NCBI GenBank assembly: GCA_019022495.1
Contig: JAFEKR010000032.1
Span: 124,001-188,000, forward strand
Direction: 5' to 3'
Source of the DNA: Epichloe hybrida
Lineage: Eukaryota; Ascomycota; Sordariomycetes; Hypocreales; Clavicipitaceae
Length of the DNA: 64,000 nucleotides
A program made the translations under genes and the position numbers. The notes under the pieces were generated by a model. It did no database searches, was not told the origin of the DNA, and saw only the letters and a list, made by a program, of their open reading frames with translations. Positions within the stretch are counted from its first letter, which is position 1, and each line of letters starts with the position of its first letter. This document shows, one piece after another, positions 1-10,232 of this stretch.

Positions 1-526
1 CTCCAAACACCTCGAGCAAGAGGGCGTCGAGTTCATCCAGTTCAGTTTCCGGTGGATGAACTGCCTCCTCATGCGAGAAATAAGTGTGAAGAATATCATC
101 CGCATGTGGGACACCTATCTCGTATGTCGGACCCTCGTTACTTCCCCTCTATCTCCAGTGTCATTGTCAAAAACCTTGAATCCATCACACCCCGTATCTC
201 TCTGCAGGATACCGCTCTGCTCCTCCCAAGCCTCAAACTAACCAAAACATCCTCTCGACGCCCCACAGGCCGAAGAGCAAGGCTTCTCCGAATTCCATCT
301 CTACGTCTGCGCCGCCCTTCTCGTGAAGTGGTCCGACAAACTCACAAAAATGGACTTTCAAGAAGTCATGATGTTCCTCCAGAGCCTGCCGACCAAGTCG
401 TGGACCGAAAAGGACATAGAGTTGCTGCTCAGCGAGGCCTTTATCTGGCAGAGCTTGTACAAGGGCTCTGCGGCGCATCTGAAGGGCGGGCCTAGTAAGC
501 CTCTTCTCTCGAATTTGCAATTATAG
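1..526 (+). CDS. GYP1: TBC-domain Rab GTPase-activating protein, Gyp1 type, C-terminal part
   Basis: This is the 3' end of a gene whose 5' part lies outside the window. Two exons are visible: 1-121 (reading frame starts at base 2) and 269-526, split by a phase-0 intron 122-268 (GTATGT...CACAG). The joined protein contains EFIQFSFRWMNCLLMRE and IIRMWDTY, then LLVKWSDKLTKMDFQ and a WTEKDIELLLSEAFIW helix, which is the C-terminal half of a TBC (Tre-2/Bub2/Cdc16) domain. The catalytic Arg and Gln fingers would lie upstream and cannot be checked. In yeast Gyp1 stimulates GTP hydrolysis by Ypt1/Rab1 at the Golgi; that role is carried over from the family. Stop TAG at 524-526. The Gyp1 assignment rests on the C-terminal sequence only; another member of the TBC1D22 group is the alternative. 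Confidence 0.85.
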
Positions 527-1267
527 CGAATGCATTTCTTGGGCTTCGATTTCGACATGTTGTTACCCCCACCCGTCGAGTGCGTGGGCCTCACTCTGGA
601 ATGTATAGGCAAGAGAAGTGTTTGGAATTGGGATGTATACGGAAGTCAATGACATCCGTACTCAAATTGTCCAGAAGTGGGCATGGAGCATTCACACATG
701 TCATGAATGAATCGGGCGTCATGATATTTGACCATTTGTAGACGTGGCCGACAACTTGACGAGTTCAAGACTCACGATTGCCCAAGGCATTCGCGCGACA
801 TACACCCCGTCTTTTGCGGTTCAATAGCAATCATCCAAAACTGCCCTCAGACAGATGAAGGGGGAAAAGACCGGTTGACCCTGCCTCCCACGGTTCTAGT
901 GCGTTGATCCAACAATGGTGTAGCCCAGAAAGTACATGGACACTCAAAAGCCTTCCACACTCTGAGCCCAGTGTAGCATAAATGAAAAAACACTCCATGG
1001 CTTCCTCCAACGCCCAGCTGATGTAATGCCTAAAAAGAAGAAGAAAGAAAACAATATCAAAAAGAAATGCTTTGTGAAGAACATACTCCTCTTACACACC
1101 AAGGCTTGTTATACATGATTTGTCTAGTCTGCAATGCAAAAGAGTACGAAAGAAAGAAAAAAAATGCAATGTCTGTCCAAGGCGAAGAACTATCCTCGTC
1201 GAGGGATGTAGGTTCCTTTAAAAAAAATAAAGCCAGGGATTGCGTTAATTTCATGGCAACCACAGTT
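527..1267. other. Intergenic region between two convergent 3' ends
   Basis: This 741-nt stretch separates the stop codons of the TBC gene (+) and the GT90 gene (-). I see no credible coding region; the short frames lack fungal protein character. It should hold both 3' UTRs. A-rich runs at about 1035-1065 and 1150-1165 may be part of the polyadenylation regions. Confidence 0.6.
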
Positions 1268-3094
1268 TCACTTCGTCTCGACCATTTTGAGATCCTCTAC
1301 ATAGGCAAGTGTGTGTCTATTCTCGTCACAGACTCTCGCCCATTCGAGTAGAAGTCGCCAAACGTATAGACGCATGTCTTCCCTGCGAAGAACCTTTTCG
1401 GACCATGCTTGGCCTTGTTCGGCGATGAAGCGCGCCGCGTCGTCTCCCGGGCCTCCGTTGTCGGAAAAGTAGTCGAGAATCGGGTACAGGTCTTGAAAGG
1501 TGTTGTCAAAGGGAACAAAATGGACCCACGGGGTGAGTCGATCATCGTGCCATTCCGCATAGACAGTGGCCTTGAGAGGTAAGCTAGTGGATCGAAGGAA
1601 GCCTCGAAATCGAGCGGAAAAGGAGTTGCCGTCAACGTCCGGGAGAAACTTATATTCGTATTGCTTCTTCATGGCCATATGGCCCTGCTTGGAGAACGAG
1701 TCGATGTAAAAGCGACATTCTTCGGAAGAACAGAGATGAACGAAGCCGGCGTTGGCAAACTCCTTGATCCAGGGTCCGAGATTGCCGTTGTGAAGGCGCG
1801 CACTGGGGTACAGATCGGCTGAGGGGAAATCGAATGTTTTGGCGCGAACTCCAGACTCCTCGGCTTCCGTAATAACAGTGGCGTTGAGCATTTGAACAAG
1901 TCGCTGACGTTGGAAGTGATGCCAGTTGTGTTCTTTGGCGCGGCCGCCTGAACTCTCGCCCCGCCAGACGGCGCCATCCTTCTTTCGATTCCAACTCGAG
2001 CCATGAGATTCACCACCCGAGTAGAAGTCGCCCTTGTCGAGATACATGGCGCCAGGAATCAGAATCTCGTTATTCTGCGGTAACTTGGAGCCGCCAAAGA
2101 GCGGAATAAGTTCATCGGTGGAAGATAGACTGATGGGTTCAATGAAAGAGCCGTGAAGTTGGCGCAAATGGGGTTGGAGGCAGGGATCCGAGGATGCAGT
2201 GAAATTTTGAATGTATCCTCCGTAAGAGTATACTGGTTTGTAATCCTTGGGGAATTGGGCTGGGCCAGACCAATCCGTAAGCTGTTGCACACCATGTGCG
2301 GGAGTATCGGGGCCGCACGTCCTGACAAAGAGATCCCAATACTGTTCGTTTGGCCCGTACCATTTTGGATCATATGGGCCCGGCCTGGCCGTGTCAATGT
2401 CCAACAATCCCTTGTACTCTGTAGTTGCGTGCCTGACATCGATCATCTTTCTCTCCTTGGCCTCCTTGTGGACCAGTTTGGCCACCTGATCAAACGGGAC
2501 AAGAAGCCTCGACTCGTCCATGTAGTTGATAGGCATGTCGACATCGGGTAAGAATCTGGCCATTTCCTCTACCAGGGCAGTCCAGAGCTCCAGCCAGGGC
2601 ACAAGACCGTCAGTATCGCCGTCCCCACGAGCAGTGCCGTTGCGAACTTTGACGACGTGGTGCCACGCATTAGCGCGCCGCCTTATTTCCGATGTGTCAA
2701 GAGCCCAAAATGGTGTCAGGTCCTTGTATATCCTGTCAAAAAAATCCTCAACAATGACTGCATTGGCCTCGGAAGCAGCCTGAAACCACAGATCGAATCC
2801 GGGAGGTGGGTGTCGTCCTCGTCGTGTGCGATAAGCAGCCGCAGCGGATCCCAGGCTGTGGCTCTGTTTGGCGAGCAGCGCGTTATGGCGGGCTTTTGAC
2901 TCCACCATGAGCTTTCGAATGGGATGGTTACCAACGGCTTTGGTCACCGTTTTGCGGGGTGTTTGACGATCCCAAAATTTCGAGTCGTGCCACAGCGCAT
3001 AGTTGGCCACGAGTAAGAGGAAGATGAAGCTGATGGAGACGTAGCGCATGACCAGCCGTGAAGGCCACTGCTTCGGAGTCCAAGCCTTCCACAT
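1268..3094 (-). CDS. Glycosyltransferase family 90 (CAP10-like) type II membrane protein
   Basis: This is an intronless gene of 608 residues. The open frame runs back to a GTG at 3118, but the first ATG is at 3094 and gives a classic type II start: a short basic N-terminus (KAWTPKQWPSRLVMR), then one hydrophobic anchor at about residues 15-35 (ISFIFLLLVANYALW). The lumenal part carries the CAP10/GT90 signature: AVWRGESSGG near residue 375, and KFLPDVDGNSFSARFRGFL near 483-501, followed by WHDDRLTPWVHFVPFDNTFQDLYPILDYF. Family members include Cryptococcus Cap10 and the xylosyltransferase Cxt1, which transfer sugar in the Golgi; POGLUT enzymes share the fold. Donor and acceptor cannot be inferred here. 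It is convergent with the TBC gene. A tandem repeat abuts the start codon. The family call is firm; the substrate is unknown. Confidence 0.88.
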   Translation of the reverse strand: MWKAWTPKQWPSRLVMRYVSISFIFLLLVANYALWHDSKFWDRQTPRKTVTKAVGNHPIRKLMVESKARHNALLAKQSHSLGSAAAAYRTRRGRHPPPGFDLWFQAASEANAVIVEDFFDRIYKDLTPFWALDTSEIRRRANAWHHVVKVRNGTARGDGDTDGLVPWLELWTALVEEMARFLPDVDMPINYMDESRLLVPFDQVAKLVHKEAKERKMIDVRHATTEYKGLLDIDTARPGPYDPKWYGPNEQYWDLFVRTCGPDTPAHGVQQLTDWSGPAQFPKDYKPVYSYGGYIQNFTASSDPCLQPHLRQLHGSFIEPISLSSTDELIPLFGGSKLPQNNEILIPGAMYLDKGDFYSGGESHGSSWNRKKDGAVWRGESSGGRAKEHNWHHFQRQRLVQMLNATVITEAEESGVRAKTFDFPSADLYPSARLHNGNLGPWIKEFANAGFVHLCSSEECRFYIDSFSKQGHMAMKKQYEYKFLPDVDGNSFSARFRGFLRSTSLPLKATVYAEWHDDRLTPWVHFVPFDNTFQDLYPILDYFSDNGGPGDDAARFIAEQGQAWSEKVLRREDMRLYVWRLLLEWARVCDENRHTLAYVEDLKMVETK

Positions 3095-3100
3095 TGGTCT

Positions 3101-3217
3101 GCCAGCCGGGTGAAGCACTAAAAGTGCCAGCCGTCAAGTGCCAGCCGTCAAGTGCCAGCCGCCAACAAGTGCCAGCCGCCAAGTGCTAGCCGCCAAGTGC
3201 CAGCCGGGTGAAGCACC
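3101..3217. repeat. Minisatellite directly upstream of the GT90 start codon
   Basis: About seven imperfect copies of a 14-16-nt unit, of the type AAGTGCCAGCCGTC or AAGTGCCAGCCGCC, lie end to end. The first and last copies share the same 17-mer GCCAGCCGGGTGAAGCA (3101-3117 and 3199-3215). The array begins 7 nt upstream of the ATG on the minus strand, so it lies in the 5' UTR or core promoter of the GT90 gene. Confidence 0.85.
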
Positions 3218-3984
3218 GGGGCCAACTGGGGGATGGGTGATAGGGATGGGGGGAAAGGCTTTTCAAGAATCTAGGTCATCGAGTACAGAAAACGAAGGAC
3301 AAAAAGAGAGGTTGCAGAGTGCGATCGCCTGCTCTGGCGCGGTTCCGATGAAGGGGCAGGAGCAAGGTTATAGAGGAAAGAAGTCTGGAATCGCGCGTGT
3401 TTCGTCTGAAATGTCAAGACGAGCTTCGGAGGGAAGGACAAGTCAAGAAGAACTGAAGATTGGCAAAAATAATTCAAATGATATCGCGCGAGAACGAGGT
3501 GCGGCGCTTGAATGACGGACAAGAAGTAAGAAATTTTCAGGAGAAATCGTGGACCCAATCGGCGGGAAGGACATAATCTGTACGGATTACACGTCCATTC
3601 TTGCATTGAAGATTTCATGAGCAGAGTCAAGCCGCCAACCCCTAAATGATCTTACTACGACTACAAGCCCCACGCGGGGACGTCACTATCAAGCTCACCG
3701 TGGATACAGGGAGCAGACCGAATCTTTCGCCACGGTTAGAGGCCGTTAGCGTTGCCGTACCCTCGATTCCCTCGCACCATGTGGCACGACTGACTACAGC
3801 GACATGCACCGCCGTAATTGGATCGGGCTCTATTGACCCGCGGATGTCCTATCATTCCGACCCGTGATGTCTCGTGTGTAATTTTCACACGACCTGGCCA
3901 TCGTAGAAGAAACAAGGGAGCGCCATCGGTATCCCAGTCACATCGTGGCAGCTAGGGCCTAGGGCCTACATCACTCACAAAGTC
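3218..3984. other. Intergenic, upstream of GT90 and next to the AT-rich block
   Basis: This stretch has normal base composition. No convincing gene is seen; the frames on either strand (3271-3630 minus, 3646-3867 plus) have no recognisable features. It likely holds the GT90 promoter. Composition changes sharply to AT-rich at about 3985. Confidence 0.5.
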
Positions 3985-3999
3985 ACCACCACACTAATC

Positions 4000-6900
4000 T
4001 TTATCAATATTCTGGTCGTCATTGTGAAATATTACACTTAACTCGCTATTAGCTATAAGTTCCTCTATTAATACTTCCTCTTAGTCTTCGTTCACTAAGT
4101 ATATAGTTACTATATATTTAGTTCCTATAAGGTTAAATTAAACTATAAGCTTCTTTTATAGTCTTCCACGCTTTCTCTTAGGCTATAGTAGTTCCTTGTT
4201 TATTTCTAAAGCTTTAGGGATAATCTCTTTAATTATTAAGGTCTTGTTTATATCCATAGCTTAGTCTTTATCTCTAGGTGTTAACTTATGAAGTTCTTTA
4301 GCATAGTATAGGTTATAATAGTATAGTTTAATAACTATTAATCAGAATCTTATTAGTCTATAGGGTATTTAAAGGGTATAGGTTTCTCTATTAGTAGTAA
4401 GAAGCTTATAGGGGCTATACTATCTATCTTTCTCTCTCCATATACATATATCTAACTATAATAGAAGTTAGTGCATTAGTAGCATATCTAGGCTATTTTA
4501 GGTTCTTAGAGCATCGTAAACTTATCGCTTTACTAGGAGTTATTAGACCTTGTCAGTAGCTTTACAAATTACTTTAGCTTATTAAATAACAAATACACTT
4601 AGCAGTAACTTATTAGTTATTCATAGATATACACTAAAGATAAGAATTATAGAAATAAGACCATTAGGGCCTGCTAAGTTATTCATAGCTTTCATAGCTA
4701 TCTAAAGTCATTGCTTAGGCGTGAGATCTTAACCTATAGAGTCTATAATAATTATATAGGCTTGCCGTAATAGTCCATAATAGTGTTTAACTTTTCTAAT
4801 ACTATTATAGGCCTTAACTAGAACTTTATTAATCTTAATTAATAGTAATTATATATAATACTTAAATTCTACTAATATAAAGTTCTTTCTAGCATTATAG
4901 ATAATCTATTCTAGAGGACTAAGGTAAGTGTCAATCCAGCATTCACACAAGGCATTCTAAATATCACGTACCTTCTGCTTATTTAAATTAAGGAATTAGG
5001 CTACTTAAAACAAGGTTACAGAATTAATAACATAAAGAACAGGTTATCTATTAATTTAAATAATATTAACTATAATCTTATAGTTAAACTTATAGTTATC
5101 TTTAATTATAAACTTAAATCTACCTAGAGCCTTTCTGTTTATTTAGCAATAGTAGCAAATTTCAGTTAATTATTTAATAGCCTTTGCTTTAATATTATGT
5201 CTAGCTTAGTTTAGTATCTTTATAAGCCATTTAACTAATAGGTAACCAAATCATTAATATAGTTAACGGAGTTCTATTTCTAACAGGTAAAAAGCTACCA
5301 TTTCTCTAGCTTCTAAAGTCCACTAAAGATATCCCCATTTCCTAATAATAGGAACTATCTTATTATCTTAGATTAATACATTCGCAAGGTTATTTACCTT
5401 AACGCATAACCTATCCATATTATCTAAAGAGAATAAGAAAGGCATATATATATTAATCACATAGAAAGGGATATTACCTAGTTCCATTAGTACGTTAACT
5501 ACTCCTTTTGTAATCACGCTCCTAGCACTAAATTTGATTATCTTTTCTAGAGTTAGTTTAATCTTTAGTAATAGTATTAATCTTAGTAAAGCTCATACTT
5601 ATCTAATTCTAGCCGTTAAGACACCTAAGGCTCCTATATTAGGCATTATCCCTTAAAAAACTTCTTTAGAATAATATTTCTCTAAAATATAAGAGGTTTT
5701 TACATTATTAAAGGGATTATGCTTAAGGTATACGTGCTTAAATAATTTATCTCTTAGTATATTAATAACATTACTATTAACTAGTTAAAATCCTAATATA
5801 AAGAATTATATAATACTTAGCTAGTTAAACTTTAATATAAAAGTCTCTTTAGTATTATTATCCTTATCTTCATTATTATTAGACTTAATAAAGGTTTTAG
5901 CTAATTCTTACACTCTATTAGCAAGGTTATTAGCTTCTTTAGATGCTTAGCCTTCATAGGCTATAAGAAATGCCTAATACTTTTTCTTTATTAGCGGCAA
6001 TTAGTATCTCTTATTCTTCTACTAGCACTCTTTTGCCTCTTTCTAGTCTTTTTCTAGATAGTTTATTAACTAGCATCTGTTCTTATTATAGATATAGTAT
6101 CTGCCGTAGTTATAGCCTTAGTTATAGTAACCATAGCCTCTGTCTTGACCTCATTAATTATACGGTCAGTTATAATAGCGGTCTGTAAACATTACCTCTA
6201 ATTCATTAGCATTAGTAGTACTAACAGTGCTTTAGTTAAATTAGGCAGCTAATTTGTTAGCTTTGGCAATAGAGATTAATTTACAGAGGTCTCTAGCAAG
6301 TCCTTTAAAGCTAGGTGAATAATTATATTCAGCTTACCTACACTCTAGAACACTAGAAATTACGCTTAGGGTCTAATAATAGAGTTCTATATTAACTATT
6401 AATAGGGGAAAGAGTTCTCTATAAACACGTTTAAGAGTTATAAGCAGAATCTCAAGATAATCTAGTTTAGATTTATCTGGATTAGTAGTAATAATATTCC
6501 TAAGCGTTATACTATTCTATTCTTAGCAATAAAACTATTAATTACTTTCTATTTTAAATCGTTAATAAACGTCATTAACTATTTGTTTGTATATAAAGCC
6601 TTTATTTACTAGATAATCAAGGTAATACTGCTTGGCATTACCTAAAAGCATAATAGGAAGGGCCTTGTGCATATATTCCCACAGGAGACTTAGTCTATTA
6701 TATTTGTTCTAGAATAAGTTAACTTTTAGCGTAAGGAAGTTATATATCTTCCCACTATAACAGTCGTTATCCTTATAGCTTTTTATAAGTTCTAAGATCT
6801 TTCTCACAATTTAATCTTCAGATAGGATTATTACTATTTACACAGCTAGGGTTATCTATTACATTAGTTGTTCCGGGATAATTAGCGGAATTATCAGATT

Positions 6901-7990
6901 TATCAGGGGTTTAGGTATATTTCTTCCTAGAGGTAGTTATATAGCTAGAGGGTTGTTTAAAACGGGATTATAAGGGTTATTAATCAGGGGATTATATACA
7001 GGAGGATTATATACTAAAGGGTAATAGATAGGGGCAGTGTAAATTAAAGGGCTTATAATCAGAGGGCTTTTAAGGGTAGGATTATTTAAAGAGAGGAATT
7101 TGCCTATAGTAATTTGCTTTGTAATTTCGTTTTCAAGCCACTATAACATTATTTCTTCTTTAAGAACTTAAATTAATAATTCAACAATCTTACTGCTTTA
7201 ATTTCAAACAATATAGACACTATTCTCACATAAGCAGTCTTATAATTCGCGTACTAAAGGTCATAAAGCTTAATTAAGTATTTCTTTCGTCTAGCTATTA
7301 AGGTTATCATAGAAAATCTCCCAAAGGGCAAGATCTTTATATTAACCGCTCTTATAGATATTAATTATCTAAGCAAGATAGTCATTAAGCTCCCATTCCT
7401 TAGTAGTCTAAGAATCTAGTTCTCTTAAGCTCTCCTAGTTAGTAGTAATAACTAAGGTATGTTTTTAAAGTCATAAAGGTAAGCTTACTTTATTAGGTCT
7501 TAACTAGGCAAGCTACTTTCCTTTAGTAGTCTATAATAAAGCTTATTTATTACTTAGAGGTGCTATTATTAATAGTCTTTAGTTAGTAAGGCTAAGGGAT
7601 TTTTAACTAGCAGGGTTAAGGGGTTTTTAATCTCTAGTTTAAGAAGTTATATATAGCTATAAACTCTTAGTTAGTTAATTGGTTTTCTCGTGATAGATAA
7701 TAGGATTAATTCTTCTATTAATAGTTAGAGACTTACTAATAGAAAAAGTCAAATCCCTAGGAAGCCTAACATCTAGTATCTAGAGTCTATCTTCCTTTAG
7801 CACACTTCCTTAGGTAGCTAAAGGAAGGCCTCTTCTTAAGTAGTTCCTAGCTTATCTATGGTTTTTTAACTACTAATTAGTGTTAGTTACACTAAGGGAT
7901 TAGTATGCACTAGTGTAACGTAGGGTTAGGTTTAATAATATAATAAGGTCTAAAGATTCAAGCTATCTATAGCATTATATAGCCACAAGA
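4000..7990 (-). mobile_element. Decayed LTR retroelement with gag and integrase, no reverse transcriptase
   Basis: Read on the minus strand through many stop codons, the block still shows a retroelement in the order gag to integrase. Near 6800-6550 is a gag-like stretch (IYNFLTLKVN, then WEYMHKALPIMLLGNAKQYY). Near 6190-6000 is a Tyr/Gly-rich knuckle-like stretch. Near 5440-5340 is MPFLFSLDNMDRLCVKVNNL, as found before GAG-pre-integrase domains. Near 5310-5110 the remains of an HHCC zinc module are readable (LTEICYYC, GRFKFIIKD). Near 5090-4400 are integrase-core remnants (CWIDTYLSPLE, KVKHYYGLLRQAY, AGPNGLISIIL). The composition becomes normal soon after, with no space for reverse transcriptase or RNase H. 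The order gag-PR-IN fits Ty1/copia-like elements, but the class is not certain. The element is non-functional; end coordinates are approximate. Confidence 0.75.
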
Positions 7991-8015
7991 AAAGAGGGAC
8001 GCAAGTCATATATGT

Positions 8016-8110
8016 GCCTCGCGTACAGGTGCAGCCAATCACAGTGCGGCGCTGCCGCACGTGCTCCACTTTCCTAGTGGTTAACCCGATGTTAACCCGG
8101 TTGTCGCAAC
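8016..8110. other. GC-richer island inside the AT-rich block, possible LTR promoter remnant
   Basis: About 95 nt of balanced composition interrupt the AT-rich block and keep many CA/TG dinucleotides (GCAGCCAATCACAGTG, the palindrome GCGGCGCTGCCGC, CACGTG). Read on the minus strand, a GATTGG (inverted CCAAT) box is followed about 60 nt later by CTATATAATGC, a TATA-like box, in the orientation of the retroelement. This fits the U3 part of a long terminal repeat, but no second LTR copy was identified, so it is an inference. Confidence 0.4.
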
Positions 8111-8127
8111 AAGAAGAGAAATAGTGT

Positions 8128-8276
8128 TATTATTTACTAAGACATTACTTCTCCTTAGATATTTACTAAGTAATATCTTAGTAAAGCTATTATTTTAGGA
8201 GGAGAAAAGGAGAGAAAAGGTATTATTTACTAAGATATTACTTCTCCTTAGATATTTACTAAGTAATGTCTTAGTA
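8128..8276. repeat. Two 56-bp direct repeats, each an imperfect palindrome
   Basis: Copies at 8128-8183 and 8221-8276 differ at only a few positions and are 93 nt apart. Each starts TATTATTTACTAAG and ends CTTAGTA. The arms TTTACTAAGACATTACTT and AAGTAATATCTTAGTA can pair, so each copy can form a hairpin around a CTCCTTAGATATTTACT core. The differences between copies are C/T transitions, as expected after RIP. Confidence 0.85.
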
Positions 8277-8400
8277 GAGGGAAAAGCACATGCCCCTAGA
8301 GAGGGATAGTTATATATAAATTTATATTATAGTAAATTAACTAAAAAAGCTCTTTTACGCACTTAATATTAATGTTATTAGTGAAAACAGAACCGGATAA

Positions 8401-8780
8401 TAATTAGCCCGGGCGGATACCGACGCTTTCCCTGCGCCTATGATGCCGATAAATTCGGGCAGCCATAAGGATCTTGTAAGTTATTAGTTGGGCCACGGTA
8501 CCGCGGTGTGAGCCATAGTTGCGCCTTGGGTTGCTGCTTCTGCCTAGAACTTGTGTTCCCTGAGTGGCATTTATAGTGTACTTCTTCGGTCATATCAGGT
8601 GTTGTTACCGGCGCCAAAGAGATTTGCTGAATATGGCAGCCTCGCATCTTAGGCACGGGATGGATGTGGCCCCATCACCGTGGTGGGCACAACTCTGAGG
8701 AGCAAGAGCACAACACAGCTCCGAATAGCAACGCTCGTGCAAAACAGATCCAAAGTAGCTGTGCTGTGGAGCTCCCCCAG
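8401..8780. other. Upstream region of the PLD-fold gene
   Basis: Normal composition returns after the AT-rich block. The region holds the presumed promoter and 5' UTR of the PLD-fold gene. An in-frame ATG at 8664 would add 39 residues of low-complexity, His/Asn/Ser-rich sequence; I prefer the ATG at 8781. Confidence 0.45.
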
Positions 8781-10232
8781 ATGACCAGCTCTCCCGATTT
8801 TCCAGCTGCCTTCGTGAGGCCATGGAGAGAGCTTCTGCTGTCACACCAGGCCGAACAGCAGCAGGATTTCCCCAACTATGCTCGCGACCTCGAGTCACTC
8901 ATCACCACAAGCTTGCCTCAGACATTACATGTCGGCACCGGAGACAACATCTTCACTCGAGGCATCCTACCCGCCATCCTCAAGGCCAGGTCGTCCATTC
9001 ACTTCGTGACGTGCTACTGGGCCGCGTCACCCTCCCTGGACGCCCTCAAGAACACGCTGGCACAGTTGGCAGCTTCGAGGAGATGCCGCAGCACGACGTC
9101 TCCGACGATCAAAGTGACTATTGGCTTCTCATCCCGGGGGCTGCTCCAGAAGCTGTTCCACACGTCATCTAGAAACGGAGAAACGTATCCGCCATCGCAA
9201 TGGGCGAGGCTCGGGCTTCCCGACGAAAAGACGCTTGCCAGCGGAGGCATCCAGCTCACCGTCAAGAGTCTCTTCTTCACGCCCATCAGCGTGATGCACC
9301 CCAAGTACGTGATAATCGACGGGGGGAAAGCCTTCATACCCAGCTGCAACGTAAGCTGGGAGAAGTGGTTCGAAGGGTGCGTCGAGCTGGAGGGAGACAT
9401 CGTGACGGCCTTGGCATCCTTTCACGAGAGAGTCTGGGGACCCAGTCGAGGTGGCAACCTAGAATCTACCGGCCAGGTTGTAGTTTCACGGGAGACCCAT
9501 GTAGATGTTGCGCGACAAGACGATGCTCGTACTGTGGATGCCGCCAACAGCGAAACCGGGCTCTTGCCCGATGACGAAGCGTCAGCAACTCAGTCCCTAA
9601 GGGTGGCCAGCGACGCGCCGATTCCCACCATCTTGTTACCGTCGCCGCACCACAGAAACCCCAGGTTCAGCTTCTTCCCGTTCTTCTCGCATTCGGATCC
9701 ACCAATGACGCCTCTGAACGCTGCGTTGCTGACATTGTTCGCCAACGCTCGCCGCGAGATCGTGATCCTGACACCCAACGTCACGTCATGGCCAGTCCTG
9801 GATGCTCTTCTCGAAGCCCTGGCACGGGGAGTCAATGTACGGATTCGGACGAACAACGGATTGATGCTGATTGAGCAACTCGTCACTGCTGGGACAACGA
9901 CGTCGCTGTGTTTGAAAAAGTTTGTGAAAAAGTATCAGAAACTGCAGGAGAGAAGCAATCAGCGCCAGGATGTCGAGGCGCAGCCAGTGTCACCGGGCAC
10001 GCTTGAAATCCAGTATTATAAGTCTTGGGCGCCGAGGACCGGGCTAGCAGATGAGCCAGTTGCCAGCCATTTCAAGATGACCCTGGTGGACGACGAGTAT
10101 CTCGTTCTGGGGTCCGGAAACATGGACAGAGCGAGCTGGTGGACGAGCCAAGAGCTTGGGGCTCTGTTCCATGTACCAGGCGCGGATTGGCGAAAGCTCT
10201 GGGACGGAGTTTTGGACAGGAGGATGAGCTGA
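8781..10232 (+). CDS. Phospholipase D-fold protein with two HKD motifs
   Basis: This is an uninterrupted frame of 483 residues from ATG 8781 (522 from ATG 8664). Two HxK(x)4D motifs are visible: HPKYVIIDG near residue 173 and HFKMTLVDDEYLVLGSGNMD near residue 430, the second with the full GSxNMDxxS tail. In the first the usual G-S/T after the Asp is P-S (FIPSCNVS), so that half may be modified. PLD-superfamily proteins with two motifs form one active site through a phospho-His intermediate and include phospholipase D, cardiolipin synthase-like transferases and nucleases. No signal peptide or TM segment is obvious. It sits between the RIP block and a convergent surface-protein gene. The fold is clear; substrate and cellular role are unknown. 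Confidence 0.85.
   Translation: MTSSPDFPAAFVRPWRELLLSHQAEQQQDFPNYARDLESLITTSLPQTLHVGTGDNIFTRGILPAILKARSSIHFVTCYWAASPSLDALKNTLAQLAASRRCRSTTSPTIKVTIGFSSRGLLQKLFHTSSRNGETYPPSQWARLGLPDEKTLASGGIQLTVKSLFFTPISVMHPKYVIIDGGKAFIPSCNVSWEKWFEGCVELEGDIVTALASFHERVWGPSRGGNLESTGQVVVSRETHVDVARQDDARTVDAANSETGLLPDDEASATQSLRVASDAPIPTILLPSPHHRNPRFSFFPFFSHSDPPMTPLNAALLTLFANARREIVILTPNVTSWPVLDALLEALARGVNVRIRTNNGLMLIEQLVTAGTTTSLCLKKFVKKYQKLQERSNQRQDVEAQPVSPGTLEIQYYKSWAPRTGLADEPVASHFKMTLVDDEYLVLGSGNMDRASWWTSQELGALFHVPGADWRKLWDGVLDRRMS

Larger units (their letters stand above)
3985..8400. other. RIP-type AT-rich block (about 4.4 kb)
   Basis: Base composition drops abruptly to strongly AT-rich, dominated by TA-rich words such as TTATAG, CTATTAG and TTAATA, and every reading frame is full of stops. 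Flanks on both sides are ordinary fungal DNA. This is the expected result of C-to-T mutation of duplicated DNA by RIP in ascomycetes. The block contains the decayed retroelement described separately, a GC-richer island at 8016-8110 and a pair of hairpin repeats at 8128-8276. I could not compute RIP indices, so RIP is inferred from composition and from the pattern of stops within recognisable protein similarity. Confidence 0.85.

Noticed and set aside
2153..2551. 132-residue plus-strand frame inside GT90
   Set aside because: It overlaps a conserved enzyme in antisense and has no independent support.
5970..6188. 72-residue frame in the AT-rich block
   Set aside because: It is a chance frame in RIP-mutated DNA, opposite to the readable retroelement remnants.
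8664..8780. Upstream ATG for the PLD-fold gene
   Set aside because: It adds 39 low-complexity residues; possible, but the ATG at 8781 gives a cleaner start. Not excluded.
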